A DNA stretch of 64,000 nucleotides from Erodium maritimum (Eukaryota > Streptophyta > Magnoliopsida > Geraniales > Geraniaceae). The DNA is taken from positions 20,339,432 to 20,403,431 of the forward strand of contig OY997592.1 of assembly GCA_963921825.1 (NCBI GenBank), given 5' to 3'. Made by a program: the position numbers and the translations under genes. Shown here piece after piece: positions 32,656 through 45,299 of this stretch. Position 1 is the first letter of the stretch; each line of letters opens with the position of its first letter. Below the pieces are notes generated by a model that saw only the letters and a program-made list of their open reading frames with translations, made no database searches and was not told the origin of the DNA.

Positions 32656-33674
32656 TGTGTAAGTCGGGGGCACCCAAGACCACCCGAACACGAAAAACCC
32701 GAACCCCGGCCAAGTGGGCCCCACACGGCCACACTTGGGCTGTGAGTGGCCGTACCGGACCGCTACTGTCGTGGCCGGTCACGGCCACCGTGGCCCTTCC
32801 TCCAGCCACGACTGGGCACGCCACACGGTGGTCGGAGCTCCGACGAACCTCCGGTCGCCGGAAAAATATCCTATTTTCCCTTAAAAACGTTCCTAACAAG
32901 CTCTAGCCTCCCATCCACCCATATTTCATCCATTTCTACCAAAACCCACAAAATCAAACTTGTCAAATGGAGAAAAGAAAGAGTGTCTACCGTACCAAAT
33001 GTTGAGAGGATCACGAATATGCAAAAATCAAGACGATCCTTTGGTTGGATCATCGGGAAATCGTCTCCCTTATTTTCCTCCTCCTCTTCTCCTTCTTATT
33101 CCCTTGTCTCTCTCTCTCTCTCTCTAGGTGTGACCGGCCCCAAACACACCCCCACCCCCTTTGTAGATCCAAATTAAAGTTAAAAGACCAACATGTCCTT
33201 TCCGTCTTTTGTCTTTTAGCTTTTAGTCAAGAGTAATGAGGTCATCTCTCACTCACTTCCATAAAAATGGTGACATGTGCCAAGGTGGGTCCCACTACTC
33301 ACCAAATATCTTTGTAGATATTTTTCAGTCATATTTGCCAAAATCGGACGTCTTGGCCTCGTTCGGTCCGTTTTTCAAGATTGTTATGAAATCTCGCGTT
33401 TTACAAGGAAGTGACCCAACTAAGACCGCTGCGACGACGGAAAAGATTTTTGGGTCCAACTCGGGCCTCGAACAGACCAGACGTCGCTCGGTTGACGTTT
33501 TCGGCAAAAAGTCAACTTTTCCCGAATTGGTCACAAAGTTGCCCTGAGTCACCCAAAACTCATTTTGGTCGATATCGGGGTCAATTTTAGGTCTATTTAG
33601 GTGGATGCCCAAAATTTAAAATATTTCCCGTTTTTCGCCGACTTGATCGGCGTTGACAAGGAGCGGTCATTACA
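32656..33674 (-). mobile_element. LTR of a related family, head to head with the previous one (fossil)
   Basis: On the minus strand it opens TGTAATGACCGCTCCTTG at 33674, a layout like the TGTAAGAACCGCCCC family but clearly a separate one. It includes a CT run (33109-33126) and GC-rich sequence at 32690-32860. Its inner boundary with the plus-strand LTR is approximate. Confidence 0.6.
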
Positions 33675-36600
33675 ATTATTCTTTTATCAACATTTAATTT
33701 CATTCTTGCAAGTGCCTGATCCAAATTCTCCTTGAGAAGTTTGGAAAGCTCCTCCCTTGATTTTATAAATCCCTCTACAGCTTCCACTAAAGATTGTATT
33801 TGGCCAAAATGAAGAATTGAAGGTGGAAATCCATAAAGTGCTTCAAAAGGAGACATATGTAGAGAAGCATGAAAACTTGTGTTGTACAAGAATTCAAAAA
33901 AAGTCAACCATTTACTCCATTTTTTGGGAAGTTGATGTGTCATAGCCCTCAAGTATTTTTCGAAGTATTGATTTACCCTTTCAGATTTTCCATCAGATTA
34001 AGGACGGTAAGAAGTGGACATATTCAGATGGACCTCCAACTTTCTGAACAATTCCTTCCAAAAATTACTTAGAAACAGCTTGTCTCCATCAGAAACAATT
34101 GTAAACAGGTAATCCGTGCAACTTGAAAATATGATTAAAGAATACTTGAGCCACTTGAGTTGTAGAGAAGGGTGGCTTGAAGGAATGAAGTGAGCATACT
34201 TTTTATATCTATCTACCTCCACCAATTTAGCGTTTTTGGAGTCTAATTGTAGCATGCCTTCCAAAAAGTCCTTTGCAATGTCAGAGCAAGGCTTAGAAGG
34301 AATTGGTAAAGGCTGAAAAAGACCAGCATAGGGGGTGTGTTCAGATTTGCATTTCTGACACACATCACACTCCCTCACAAAGGTGTATATATCTGTTTTC
34401 ATTTGAGGACAGAAGAAGAATTGTTTGATTCTTCTAGTGGTAACAGTAATACCTGAGTGGCCTCCAATATGGGATTCATGGAGGCAGGCTATGACTTTGG
34501 CTCTAATACCTGCATCATTTCCAACATATATGTTCCCTTTATACATGATAATCTCTTGCTGAATTGCACAATTAGGCATAGAATCAGGAACAATAGACAT
34601 TTACAGTAATATTTTATGAGCTTCCAAATCATTGTAATAACTAGAGAGGACCTCATTCATCCAAGATGGGACAAGACTTGACAGTTCATTTAATTGAGCT
34701 CAGTTAATCTAGAAAAGGAATATGCTGCTACATTGTCCTTCCCCTTTTTGAACTCTATCTTATAATCCAGCCCCATCAATTTAGCCAACCACTTGTGTTG
34801 AAAAGAAGTGGTTAGTTTCCATTCAAGCAAGAATTTCAATCTTTGATGATCATTCATTAGAATGACACTGCTTGAAGAGACATAATGCCTCCATTTCTGG
34901 ATGCAAGTTATCACAACTAATAACTCTCTTTCATAAGTAGACATTGCTAGAGTTTTAGAAACTAAGGCTTTACTTAAAAAGACAATAGACCTGTTTCCCT
35001 GCATGAGAATACCTCATATACCCTTGTCACAAGCATTATCTACAATGATAAAAGGGAGGTAAAAATAAGGAAGTTGTAGTATAGGTGCAGTTGACATAGC
35101 CTATTTTAGGTGTTCAAAACTCAACTATGCTTCAAGGGGCAGTGGAAGCTATTCTTTTGGAGGAGGTTAGTAAGGGGTCTGGAAATGGTGTCATAATTCT
35201 TCACAAATCTTCTATAATAACATGTGAGGCCTAGAAACCCGCTCAAGGAATTGATAGTTGTAGGAACAGGCCAGTTCTGTATTGCTTGTACCTTACTAGG
35301 ATCAGTAGATACCCCTTCAGCAGAAATGTTATGGCCTAAATATTCAATTTGATGACTTCCGAATTCACATTTGAATAACTTAGCAGCAAACTTTTGGTCT
35401 TGTAACCTGTGCAATACTAGCTGGACATGAAACAAATGATCCTCCCAAGATTTGTTGTAGATAAGTATATCATCAAAAAATACCAATACAAATTTCCTCA
35501 TAAAATCATTCAATACCTGATTCATAAGGGATTGAAATGTAGCGGGGGCATTAGTCAAGCCAAAAGGCACAACCTTAAACTCATAGTGACCCTCATGAGT
35601 TCTAAAGGCAGTTTTGGCCTCCTCACCTGATGATATCCTGACATGAGGTCTATTTTGGAAAAGAACTTACATCTTTTCAACTTATCCAATAATTCTTCAA
35701 TAATAGGGATATGAAAATTTTCTTTTATAGTTTTATCATCTAACTTCCTAAAATCCGCACACATTCTCCATGATTCATCCTTCTTCTTAATCAGAAGCAT
35801 TGGAAATGAGTAAGGACTGATGTTGTGTTGGATGACCCCAAAATTCAACTTATATTGTACCAAGGACTCTAAGACATTCTTTTTCTCAAATTAATGTTTG
35901 TAAGGCCTTATGGATGGTGGTTTGCTACCAGGTAAGAGAAGGATGTTGTGATCACAAAATCTCCTTGGAGGAAGAGTAGTTGGTGCCTCAAAAACTGCAG
36001 GAAAGAGTAACAAAATGCCTTGCATATCTGGATGTATTTAAGGAATGGGGTTATGAGCATTAGCAAGAAGAACAAATTGTCCCAGGAATAAAGGCTCGCC
36101 AGCCTGGACTTCATGCCTCAAAATGTTAAAACAAGACAAACTGTAACTATCAAAAGGAATGTCTTCTTGCAAACTAATTTTCTGAGCATCAATAGTAATA
36201 ATTATAGATCCAGCAGCATAGTCGAATTCAATAGGACTGACTGTTTGGAGCCAATCCACTCGCAAAACCATGTTGAAGTCTCCCAAATGCATAACCATAA
36301 ATTCCCAATAAAGTGACATAGAATGTGTACTCCAAGAAACTATAGTAAGAGTACTATGAGATTGGTGTTGGCCATTTCCCATTTTAACTATTATAAGAGG
36401 ACCAAGCACCAATATTAATCCCAATTTTGTTGTAGTAGACTGATCCATAAATGATCTTGTTGCTCAAGTATCAACCAGAATATAGATTGGAGTAGATAGG
36501 TTCCTCCCATGAATTCTAATGGATTTTTCCTTGTTGATGTGTGTCATCTGCCCAAAATATTCATGACTCAAGATGCATAATTTAGTGCTGATAAACTCCT

Positions 36601-38537
36601 CCATTGAAACCTCTTCAATCACAAAAGTAATTGCATGAATCTCCTGTGCCTCAGTTGTTATCTGATACAACTTATGCCGATTGGGGTGGATATGATCCTT
36701 GGTGTATCTGGCAGGGCAAGTGTAGCATAGGACTTTTCTTGACCTGTCATCCAACCCTTGAAGATATATCTTTGTAAATGGAGTGGTGGAGGTATTGTCC
36801 CTTTGAGTATGAGTTTGGAGCTGTTGTGGTGCATGTTGAGGCCTTGGTCTATAAGAGTTATTGGGAGAAACTAAAGGACTTGGTTGTGATATTTTAAGTT
36901 TGATTCTATGATATTCCCTCCTAGCCAAATGCATAGTCTGTGAGAAGGTTTGAGTATCATTCATATGCACCTCTACTTCCAGTTTTGGATCCAAACCAGC
37001 AATGTAGTTGGATACAAAATAAGCCTTAGTGGAATGAGGAGCTCTACTGAGTACCAAAAACCTCAGTTCCTCAAACTTATCATCATAGCTGGATAAAGAC
37101 CTTTCCTGCCTAGTTTTTTAAAATTCACCCTCAATATCATAATGCCCAATTGCATCATATTTTCTTGAGAGATCCTGACAGAACCCTTCACATTGAATCA
37201 AGCCTCTCCCTAATGCATACTCAGTAAACCAATATAAAAGTGAGCCTGTCAAGTATAGAGAAGCCACTCTAACCTTGTGATCCTCAAGAATAGCACAATA
37301 TTGAAGATAGACATTGCATTTTCCAATCCAATTTCTAACCCCTTTGCCATAAAAAAAGGGAACGACAAATTGTGGGGTTTTGAATGTGAGTTAAGGAGTC
37401 TGGATCTGTGGGTGGTAGAGTTGTGGTGTTTGTGGTATATGTTGTGGGTATGTGTTTGGTGGGTATGGTTGTGTTGGGTATGGGATGTAATGTGTAAGAT
37501 ATGGTAGACCTCACATGTGTTGGAGACGTCCAAGGTTTGGGTTGGGGAAATTTTTGGGGACATATTGTGAGGATGTTGTGTGTATGGATGATGAGGCATG
37601 GTATAAGCTTAAGGTAAGCTCGTAGCTAAGCTTTGGGGAATTATGGTGGGAATGGTGGTCATGGGTATGGTGGTGATATGTGGATGAAATGGAGTTTTAG
37701 GTGAGAGATTCCTTACAACCCGATGTTGTGTTTGAGAAACCCAGGAAGAAGGATCTGGGAGTGGGTTTGTTCTTAGGTCTGATGGTAACTATAGATCTGG
37801 TGGGTGGTTTTGGTGTGGGGAATAAGTCAAGCACTGTGGTGTAATGGGAATCGATGGGTTTGGATAACCTAACCTTGAAAGATGAGAGCTCGAAGCCTCC
37901 AAAAATTGGGTTGGGATTTCTTTCTCTTGCATCAACAATGCCATGCCTCGTCTGATGTACTCCATGTTATCGAGACGAACACGCATGGTCTCATTATCCA
38001 TTTGTCCTCGACGATGTGGTGATTTCAGCTCTGAAAGCTCAGCACGTAGTTCTGTAGCACTTATTTCCTTCTCTATCTCTCTTTCTAGGTTGATTTATGA
38101 CATGATGGGTCACAGAATCACAAGCTCTGATACCCCTTATTACAACCATGCTGTATTGAGGAATAAAAAGTGATTCAAAACCAGGAAATGAACGAGATTT
38201 GGTATTGCTTTCCTTGAGGAAAGATTTACAAGTTCTAAGAAATGAACATAAATGATATAAATCTAATTCCTGAGAAAAAAATAGCAATCAAATCATAGAC
38301 AAAGGACAGAGGCCAGCCCACACAGTACATAAAGGAAACGTCTTCCTCTGAATCCGTTGATGAGCTCGGGACCACTAGATGACGTGCTTTCTATGCGACG
38401 CGGAGCAAGCGAAGGAAGAAGAAGAAGAAAGCACGTGACAGGCACACGGGATCAATAATCAAAACGCATGGTATCAACTTATTCAAACAGACTAAAATAG
38501 TAAGGGTCCGTTGCCTTGACTCGCAAGGAGCGTGACA

Positions 38538-39417
38538 ATTCCTAATACCAAAATTTAGCTAGTAGAGTTGGTCTCATATTAGTCATATACATGTTAGACA
38601 CAATGAAGTACTTAGGGGGATTTAGGGTGTGAAATGGCATACCCTGACCCGGGAAAGTTATAGAAAATTGTAGAGCTTTCAAATATGTTCGATTTGATAT
38701 TTTACGGGCCTAAATCGGAATTCGTATGAAGAAGATATGATCATTTAAAGATTTGATGCGTGTTAAACCCCATTTTACTTCAAATGCTCTTTCTAACAAT
38801 CTTATTCGCCATTTTTTGTATATTGTATTTTAAAAATTAGATGTAAGACATAAGAGTTAAGTAATATACATATATAAGTATTTTTAGTCATAGACAAATA
38901 ATGTAACTTTGATTCATTTTTAAAAGAAATGATGTCTAATATCTTTCCTATATTGTAGTAAATTTAAATCTAGGGTTCGATTATAGTCACATGAGTTATT
39001 AGGTATGTAAATATTTTTTTCAACCTAGCATTTACTATATTTTAATAAGAGATGTCGCCTCTTCTATCAAGAATTTATGGATCCGCTATTGATGAGAGAT
39101 TGGAATTGCGTTTGAACTAAATATATATTTATGCTTATATTATAATCTGAAATATTAATATATTTGATTATGTGAGGACAAATCTAATAGAATTCCTCTT
39201 ATCCTAAAAACTGTGTGAACCAATCCTAGACATACACTCCTAAGATCCAACATTCATCATAATACCACATCATCACCCCAATCCCACCCAAAATTCACGC
39301 CACTTTCATCTTTTCTCACACAAGCAAGAGTATAATTGTAATAGCATGGTGCCATGTGGACAAGTGTCCATTTTTTTCCTTCACTAATTCACTAATTTAA
39401 TGTCCATTTTTTTCTTC
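38538..39417. other. Unassigned AT-rich stretch
   Basis: No gene is seen. 38640-38800 (gaaaattgtagag, cgatttgatatttta, aatcgga.ttcgtatgaa) resembles 42700-42800, so both probably come from one unrecognised repeat family. Confidence 0.4.
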
Positions 39418-40134
39418 ACCAATTCACTAATTTAATCATTCCCGTTTCGTTTTAACTCCGATTAGCTTCAAAGTTGCACCAATATTTTTCTTTTTCCAAG
39501 GGATTTAAATTAAGATCGGTCATAAATATATTTTGAAGCACAAAAATAAAAAGTTATATCGGGGTGATAAAATAATGTTCAGTGTTGATAAATCTTCACT
39601 AATAAATGTTTTATATTGGGGTATCTAACTAGTGCTAAATGTTGATTAAAAAAACATGTACTGAGGTGATAAAAAACAATTAATGAGGTGATAAAAAAAA
39701 TGTGTACAAATTTGATAATAAGTGTGATAAACTAGAGTTCAGCGTTGATAAAAAATCATGTGATGGGGTGATAAAACACATGAAATTTAGTGATAAACAT
39801 AGTGTTTAGTGTTGATAAAACTAGTGCTTATTGTTCATAAAAAAACATGTGATGAGGTGATAAAAGTCATGTTCGGTTTTGGAAAATGAGGTAATAAAAC
39901 TAGTGTTAAGTGTTGATAAAACCAGAGTAAAGTGTTGATAAAACCAGTGTAAAGTGTTGATAAAAATTACCCAGATATAATTTCTTTTTAAATCATCCCC
40001 TAAATTTTTTTTTCTTTAAAACATATTCACCACTGATCTTGATAGAAAGCCCTTGAAAAAACAAAGATATTGACGCAAGTTTGAAGCCAATCAAGATTCT
40101 AACGAAGCGGGAAAAATTAAATTTGTGAATTGGT
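39418..40134. mobile_element. Fold-back element, copy 2, with a 22-bp tandem core
   Basis: Arms of about 130 bp are inverted repeats: the left begins accaattcactaatttaat and the right ends aaatttgtgaattggt. The arms share cccg.ttcgtttt.aactccgat and gcaccaatattctt-like phrases with the element at 55523-56832. The core (39560-39965) is a degenerate array whose clearest units are agtgttgataaaaccagtgt plus aa, 22 bp. No flanking duplication was identified and outer ends may extend further. Confidence 0.7.
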
Positions 40135-40253
40135 AAAAAATAATAATATGATAGTTTTACTAAAAAGCCCCTACAACTTACCAAAAAAGTGATGTTTTTT
40201 CAGTCAACAACTCAGTTGCATCTCATCCATCCATTTATGAAATGGATGGCTTA

Positions 40254-42251
40254 GAGCATCCACAGTTGTTGGCGGGAAGAAAACGTTGGCGAGGAGCTGG
40301 CTGGGAGGTGCCTGGGAGCTAGCGGGGAGGTCGCTGGCAGGGATGGCTGGCTGTGAGCTCATCGCTGGCACTCCTCGCCGGCACCAACGACTAGTTTGTC
40401 CTAAAAATCTAAATGACCTATAGAATAATCTTGACCCACTACATTCTTTTTTGAAAATAACACAAAACATAAAAACAATTTATCTCTAAAACATTATAAA
40501 CCCACCCTAATTCAACTAAAAATCACAAGCTTTCTAGTCTCACTAGTCATCCTTCTCACAAATCATCGTCCTGACCCGCATTCTTGTTCGTCCGTCGACA
40601 TGGCCAACCTACCCAACGATGTTGATTTGAATTTCATTTTGCATGAGGTACTCGAAGACTGCTTGTCCACCGAGGGGGTTTTTTAGATGAAGCTTTGGTC
40701 GATTCTCCACCACGTAAGCGAAAATACATTGCACGTGACCATTTAGCCGCAAACAAACGGTTAATGAAGGATTACTTCAACACGAACCCTGTGTACACGG
40801 AGGTGCATTTCCGTTGTCGGTTCAGAATGCCAAAGGATGTGTTCCCGTATCTTACATGCATTGGAGCAGCACGATGATTACTTCAAGTCAAGGTTAGATG
40901 CATTGGGTCAAGTTTCATTTTCTCCTTATCAGAAATGTACTACGACCATTAGGCAGTTATGTTACGGAATTGTAGCTAATGGCTTGGACGAGTACTTGAA
41001 GATAAGGAAAACAACGTCATTGGAATGTTTGAGAAAATTTTGCAGTGGAATCAATAAAGTATTTGGTCCTACGTACCGGCGTAAGCCTACACGGGCTGAT
41101 ATGGACCACATTTTGGCGGTTAATAAAGCGTGAGGGTTCCCGGGCATGCTTTGAAGTCTTGACTGGATGCACTGGGAGTGGAAGAATTGCCCAATGGCAC
41201 ATCGAGGAGCACATTCCCGGAGGGACCACGATAATCGACCGACCGTTGTCCTCGAGGCGGTTGCTACTCGTGACTTATGGATTTGGCACTCGTTCTTTGG
41301 CATGGCGGGATCGAACAATGATTTGACGGTGCTCAACCATTCCAAACTGTTCGCGGGCGTTATCAACGGTTGGCAACCACCAGTTTAATATACGATAAAT
41401 GGTAACCACTACACACTCCCGTATTATCTTGCTGATGGCATATACCCTTCATGGCCAATCTTCGTGAAAACAATTCCATTACCTCAACTCCCGAAACAGA
41501 AGAAGTTTGCTGAAGTCCAAGAAGCGTGCAGGAAGGATGTGGAACGAGCATTCGGTGTACTCCAAGCTCAGTTTCACATTATCAAGCGACCGAGCCGCTT
41601 GTGGATACCCCAATACATCGGCTTGGTAATGAATGCATGCATTATATTGCACAATATGATAGTTGAGGCTGAACGTCATACCTACGAAGGCTACCTTGAA
41701 CAAACAGATGAAGGTGGGACAAGTCAACCACATATTGCACGAGGAGGCTTTGTCCCGACCAGATCATACTTGGAAACACTACGAGGATGCAAAATGAACA
41801 CATACATTACCAGCTGAAGGACGATCTCGTCGAACACATTTGGAATAAATTTAGAGATGCCTAGCTTCTATTATCTTTCATTATGTTTTAATTTTAGTTC
41901 TAGTTCTTCTTCAACTCATTTCTGGTATTCTTATCTGTGATGTTTATGTTTATTTTAGTGTATCTTTTTTAATTTATGGACTTGTTTTTTTTTTACGCTT
42001 TTTTTAATTTAAGTACTTGTTTTTTTACATATAATATAATTAGATGGTTTATACATATTTTTTAAAAATATAACTTGAAAAAAATATATTAAAATAATTC
42101 TTTTTCTTATCGTCGGCGGCTCCCCGCCGGCACAAAAATCGCCACTGCAACTTGCGCAGGCGGTGAGCTGGCTGGGAAAGAAAAAACACATTTTTAATCC
42201 TCATCGCCAACGCCTCCCCGCTAGCAGCCGGCGAAATGGTTCTGGATGCTC
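40254..42251 (+). mobile_element. PIF/Harbinger element D
   Basis: Left end GAGCATCCACAGTTG and right end (reverse complement) GAGCATCCAGAACC are flanked by TTA at 40251-40253 and 42252-42254. GC-rich sub-terminal strips (40270-40390 and 42110-42240) surround a single transposase gene. No ORF1 is seen. Confidence 0.9.
40600..41864 (+). pseudogene. Decayed PIF/Harbinger transposase
   Basis: From ATG at 40600 (MANLPNDVDLNF) the sequence follows plant Harbinger transposases nearly to the end (HIWNKFRDA, stop 41862-41864). Recognisable blocks: FRCRFRMPKDVF, QVSFSPYQKCTTTIRQLCYG, SLECLRKFCSGI, MHWEWKNCP, EAVATRDLWIWHSFFG, GSNNDLTVLNHS and KDVERAFGVLQAQF. Frameshifts lie near 40685 and 40850. Stops lie just before GFPGML, within the SLDCMH-like motif (which reads SLDWMH) and after GWQPPV. 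It is less decayed than the copy in element A. Confidence 0.9.
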
Positions 42252-42254
42252 TTA

Positions 42255-42980
42255 GATTGGTACACACAGTTTTTACGTTAAGAGGTGGTTTCTATTTGAT
42301 TTCTTCCCTTAGAAAGATAAACTTGTCTTTTTCAAGCTAGTTTTTTAAAAAAAAATTACATTGTCTTTCGAAAGTCTATTTTTAATGTTTAAACTATCTT
42401 TCAATACTTCTTTTTTTGAACATTTTTTTCTTCTAAACTTATGTTATTATTCATTATAATATTTGAAGTTGTAAAATGTAAATATTGAACTTAATCAAGT
42501 TTTTGTACCAAATTTTTTTTTTTTGTAAATTCTACAAACGCATACGTCCAACGAATGACGTAACCTCAAATGTTTGTTCCATAACTCTTGTATGACTGGT
42601 TGTACGTTTTGCCAAAAATGCTATGCTCATGGCAGATCGGACAACGTACTGACCATTTGACTTACATAACATGTATGAGTTCATAAAATGTTTTTTCTTG
42701 GGTGAATTCGAGCTTGAAAATCGTAGACATCTGAGTTTCATTCGATTTGATATCTTACGAATTAAAATCGGAGTTCGTATGAAAAAAATTATTTTATTTA
42801 GAAGACGATCAACCTTTAAGACTCCATAGGATGAAAAATTTCTGACCTCTGTTTGGAGGTTGAATGTATTCACTATACGGGGATGCCATCCAACATACAT
42901 GATAGTTCATATTTTACACTAGTATAAATTTATATAAAATACAAACACTTGTTACGAGTTAAATTGAAATAGAATAGTAC
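42255..42980. other. Unassigned AT-rich stretch downstream of HSP70
   Basis: No gene is seen. 42700-42800 shares gatttgatatcttacg and aatcggagttcgtatgaa with 38690-38740. Confidence 0.4.
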
Positions 42981-42984
42981 AAAT

Positions 42985-42990
42985 TTTATT
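42985..42990 (-). promoter_or_regulatory. Possible polyadenylation signal of HSP70
   Basis: AATAAA on the minus strand, 96 bp past the HSP70 stop codon. Confidence 0.5.
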
Positions 42991-43085
42991 CAAGCTAGTA
43001 AGCTTGTTCAAACTCCCATTATCACCAATTACTTAACGATCATTAAGGAAACAAAAAGAAATCTAAAAAGAGCCAACTAGAAACC

Positions 43086-45011
43086 TCAATCAACCTCTTC
43101 AATCTTAGGACCAGCTGCCGAGCCAGCGCCTGGCATGCCATCAGCGCCTCCAGCACCTTGGTACATCTTAGCAATGATGGGGTTGCACAATGCCTCCAAG
43201 TCCTTAAGCTTGTCCTGCAACTCATCCACCTCCGCCAATTGGTTCCTGTCCAGCCACTCAATCGCCTCGTCAATGGCCTTCTCGATCTTGTGCTTCTCCG
43301 CCGGACTCAACTTCCCACCGACCTTGTCATCCTTGATCGTGTTCCTCATGTTGTAAGCATAGTTCTCGAGAGCGTTCTTAGCCTCCACCTTCTTCTTCAC
43401 CTCCTCATCCTCTGACTTGTACTTCTCCGCCTCCTGGACCATCCTCTCTATATCTTCCTTGCTCAGCCTCCCCTTGTCGTTGGTGATGGTGATCTGGTTC
43501 TTCACTCCGGCAGTCTTGTCCTCGGCCGACACGTTCAAGATCCCATTCGCATCAATGTCGAAGCACACGTTGATCTGAGGAACTCCTCTGGGAGCTGGCG
43601 GAATGCCCTTGAGCTCGAATGTCCCGAGAAGATTGTTGTCCTTGGTTCTGGCCCTCTCTCCTTCATAGACCTGGATCAGCACTCCGGGCTGGTTATCTGC
43701 GTAGGTGGAGAACACCTGCTCTTTCTTCGCCGGAATGGTGGTGTTCCTGGGAATCAGGACCGTCATGACGCCACCAGCAGTCTCGATGCCGAGGCTCAGA
43801 GGCGTGACGTCGAGAAGCAGCAAGTCCTGAACCTTCTCGTTCCCTTCACCCGTCAGGATTGCTGCCTGAACAGCGGCCCCGTAAGCCACGGCCTCGTCAG
43901 GGTTTATGCTCTTGCACAGCTCCTTTCCGTTGAAGAAATCCTGCAAAAGCTGCTGAACTTTGGGGATTCTAGTCGAACCTCCGACGAGGACGACATCGTG
44001 GACCTGACTCTTGTCGATCTTCGAGTCCCGGAGACATTTCTCCACAGGTTCCATACACTTCCTGAACAGATCCATGTTCAGCTCTTCGAATCTCGCCCTC
44101 GTGATGGTGGAATAGAAATCGATACCTTCGTAGAGCGAATCGATTTCGATGGTGGTCTGGGTCGTGGAAGAGAGCGTCCTCTTTGCCCTCTCGCAAGCGG
44201 TCCTCAGCCTCCTCATAGCTCTGGCGTTGCCGCTAATGTCCTTCTTGTGCTTCCTCTTGAATTCTGAAACGAAGTGATTCACGAGTCTGTTGTCGAAATC
44301 CTCACCGCCGAGGTGTGTGTCTCCGGCGGTGGCCTTCACTTCGAAGATCCCTTCCTCAATCGTCAGCAACGACACATCGAAAGTCCCTCCGCCGAGATCG
44401 AAGATCAGGACATTTTTCTCTCCGGATCTCGACCCCTTCTTATCCAATCCGTAAGCGATTGCGGCGGCTGTTGGCTCGTTGATGATTCTCATCACATTGA
44501 GTCCGGAAATGGCTCCGGCGTCCTTGGTAGCCTGCCGCTGCGAGTCGTTGAAGTACGCCGGTACAGTGATCACCGCGTTCTTAACGGCGTGACCTAGAAA
44601 AGCCTCGGAGATCTCCTTCATCTTGATTAAGACCATTGAAGAGATCTCCTCGGGCGCGAATTGCTTCTCCTCGCCCTTGTAGGAGACGACGATCATGGGC
44701 TTCTCGCCGGGGCCGGAGACGACCTTGAAGGGCCAGTGCCTCATGTCGGCCTGAACCGCGGGGTCGGAGAAGCGGCGGCCGATGAGGCGCTTGGCGTCGA
44801 AAACGGTGTTGTGGGGGTTCATGGCGACCTGATTCTTAGCAGCATCGCCGATGAGACGCTCGGTGTCGGTGAAGGCGACGTAGGAGGGGGTGGTCCTGTT
44901 GCCCTGGTCATTGGCGATGATCTCAACGCGGTCGTTTTGCCACACCCCAACGCAGCTGTAGGTGGTGCCGAGGTCGATTCCAACGGCCTTGCCTTCGTTC
45001 TTTGGTGCCAT
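43086..45011 (-). CDS. HSP70: Cytosolic heat shock protein 70, intronless
   Basis: ATP-driven chaperone of cytosol and nucleus that folds new or stress-damaged proteins with J-proteins and exchange factors. The single open frame gives 641 residues, a normal length. The three family signatures are present: IDLGTTYS near residue 12, [12 protein letters not shown] near 204, and [17 protein letters not shown] near 340. The substrate-binding half follows, with a [12 protein letters not shown] linker and the C-terminal EEVD that binds TPR co-chaperones. EEVD together with the lack of a signal peptide argues for the cytosolic class. Many plant HSC70 genes carry an intron in the N-terminal region; this one has none, as in some heat-induced members. 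Codon use is GC-rich compared with its surroundings. A TATA box lies 140 bp upstream. Confidence 0.98.
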   Translation of the reverse strand: MAPKNEGKAVGIDLGTTYSCVGVWQNDRVEIIANDQGNRTTPSYVAFTDTERLIGDAAKNQVAMNPHNTVFDAKRLIGRRFSDPAVQADMRHWPFKVVSGPGEKPMIVVSYKGEEKQFAPEEISSMVLIKMKEISEAFLGHAVKNAVITVPAYFNDSQRQATKDAGAISGLNVMRIINEPTAAAIAYGLDKKGSRSGEKNVLIFDLGGGTFDVSLLTIEEGIFEVKATAGDTHLGGEDFDNRLVNHFVSEFKRKHKKDISGNARAMRRLRTACERAKRTLSSTTQTTIEIDSLYEGIDFYSTITRARFEELNMDLFRKCMEPVEKCLRDSKIDKSQVHDVVLVGGSTRIPKVQQLLQDFFNGKELCKSINPDEAVAYGAAVQAAILTGEGNEKVQDLLLLDVTPLSLGIETAGGVMTVLIPRNTTIPAKKEQVFSTYADNQPGVLIQVYEGERARTKDNNLLGTFELKGIPPAPRGVPQINVCFDIDANGILNVSAEDKTAGVKNQITITNDKGRLSKEDIERMVQEAEKYKSEDEEVKKKVEAKNALENYAYNMRNTIKDDKVGGKLSPAEKHKIEKAIDEAIEWLDRNQLAEVDELQDKLKDLEALCNPIIAKMYQGAGGADGMPGAGSAAGPKIEEVD

Positions 45012-45150
45012 CGGATTGAGATGAAACAGAGCTTCGCCGAAAATGAAAATGGAAGAAAAGGAGATTGAGCAGGAAAGTAAGCTGGTTTGTGTGCGCAGCG
45101 AATTTGAATTTGTTCTGTATCGAGTTGGAGATGGAAACGGAGGGATGCCA

Positions 45151-45156
45151 TTTATA
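45151..45156 (-). promoter_or_regulatory. HSP70 TATA box
   Basis: CCCTTTATAAATGG on the minus strand, 140 bp above the ATG at 45011, implying a leader of about 110 nt. A degenerate heat-shock-like motif, ACTTCTGGAG, lies farther upstream near 45260-45270, but it is not a clean nTTCnnGAAn. Confidence 0.7.
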
Positions 45157-45299
45157 AAGGGTGTGGTTTGGTGGAGAAGGTGGTGGAAGGGACTTGGAGG
45201 AGAAGAATGGAGAGGGGTCGAGAGCGGGATCGGAGAAGAAGAGAGAAGAGCTCACCAGAGACTTCTGGAGTGGAGAAGTGGATAGATTTCAGAGCTCAT

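Larger units (their letters stand above)
30787..38537 (-). mobile_element. Broken Ty3/gypsy element with other LTRs lodged near its 3' end (fossil)
   Basis: The 5' LTR is 38138-38537 (about 400 bp) with a primer-binding site complement, gctctgatacc, beside it at about 38124-38134. The interior 33675-38137 shows, in order on the minus strand, gag (about 36460-38000), aspartic protease, reverse transcriptase, RNase H and integrase with an H2C2-like zinc region. Order and motifs (for example FFDDILIY) place it in Ty3/gypsy. A remnant of the 3' LTR is at 30787-30931 and matches 38138-38280. Between them lie two LTRs of other families (30932-33674), and the segment joining integrase to the 3' LTR is missing. 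The element is dead, with at least eight or so breaks, and looks old. Confidence 0.85.

Noticed and set aside
43135-45068. Several plus-strand frames opposite HSP70
   Set aside because: Shadows of the GC-rich HSP70 coding sequence.
45240-45290. Heat-shock element upstream of HSP70
   Set aside because: ACTTCTGGAG is close to nTTCnnGAAn but not a match, and no second module keeps the 5-bp register.
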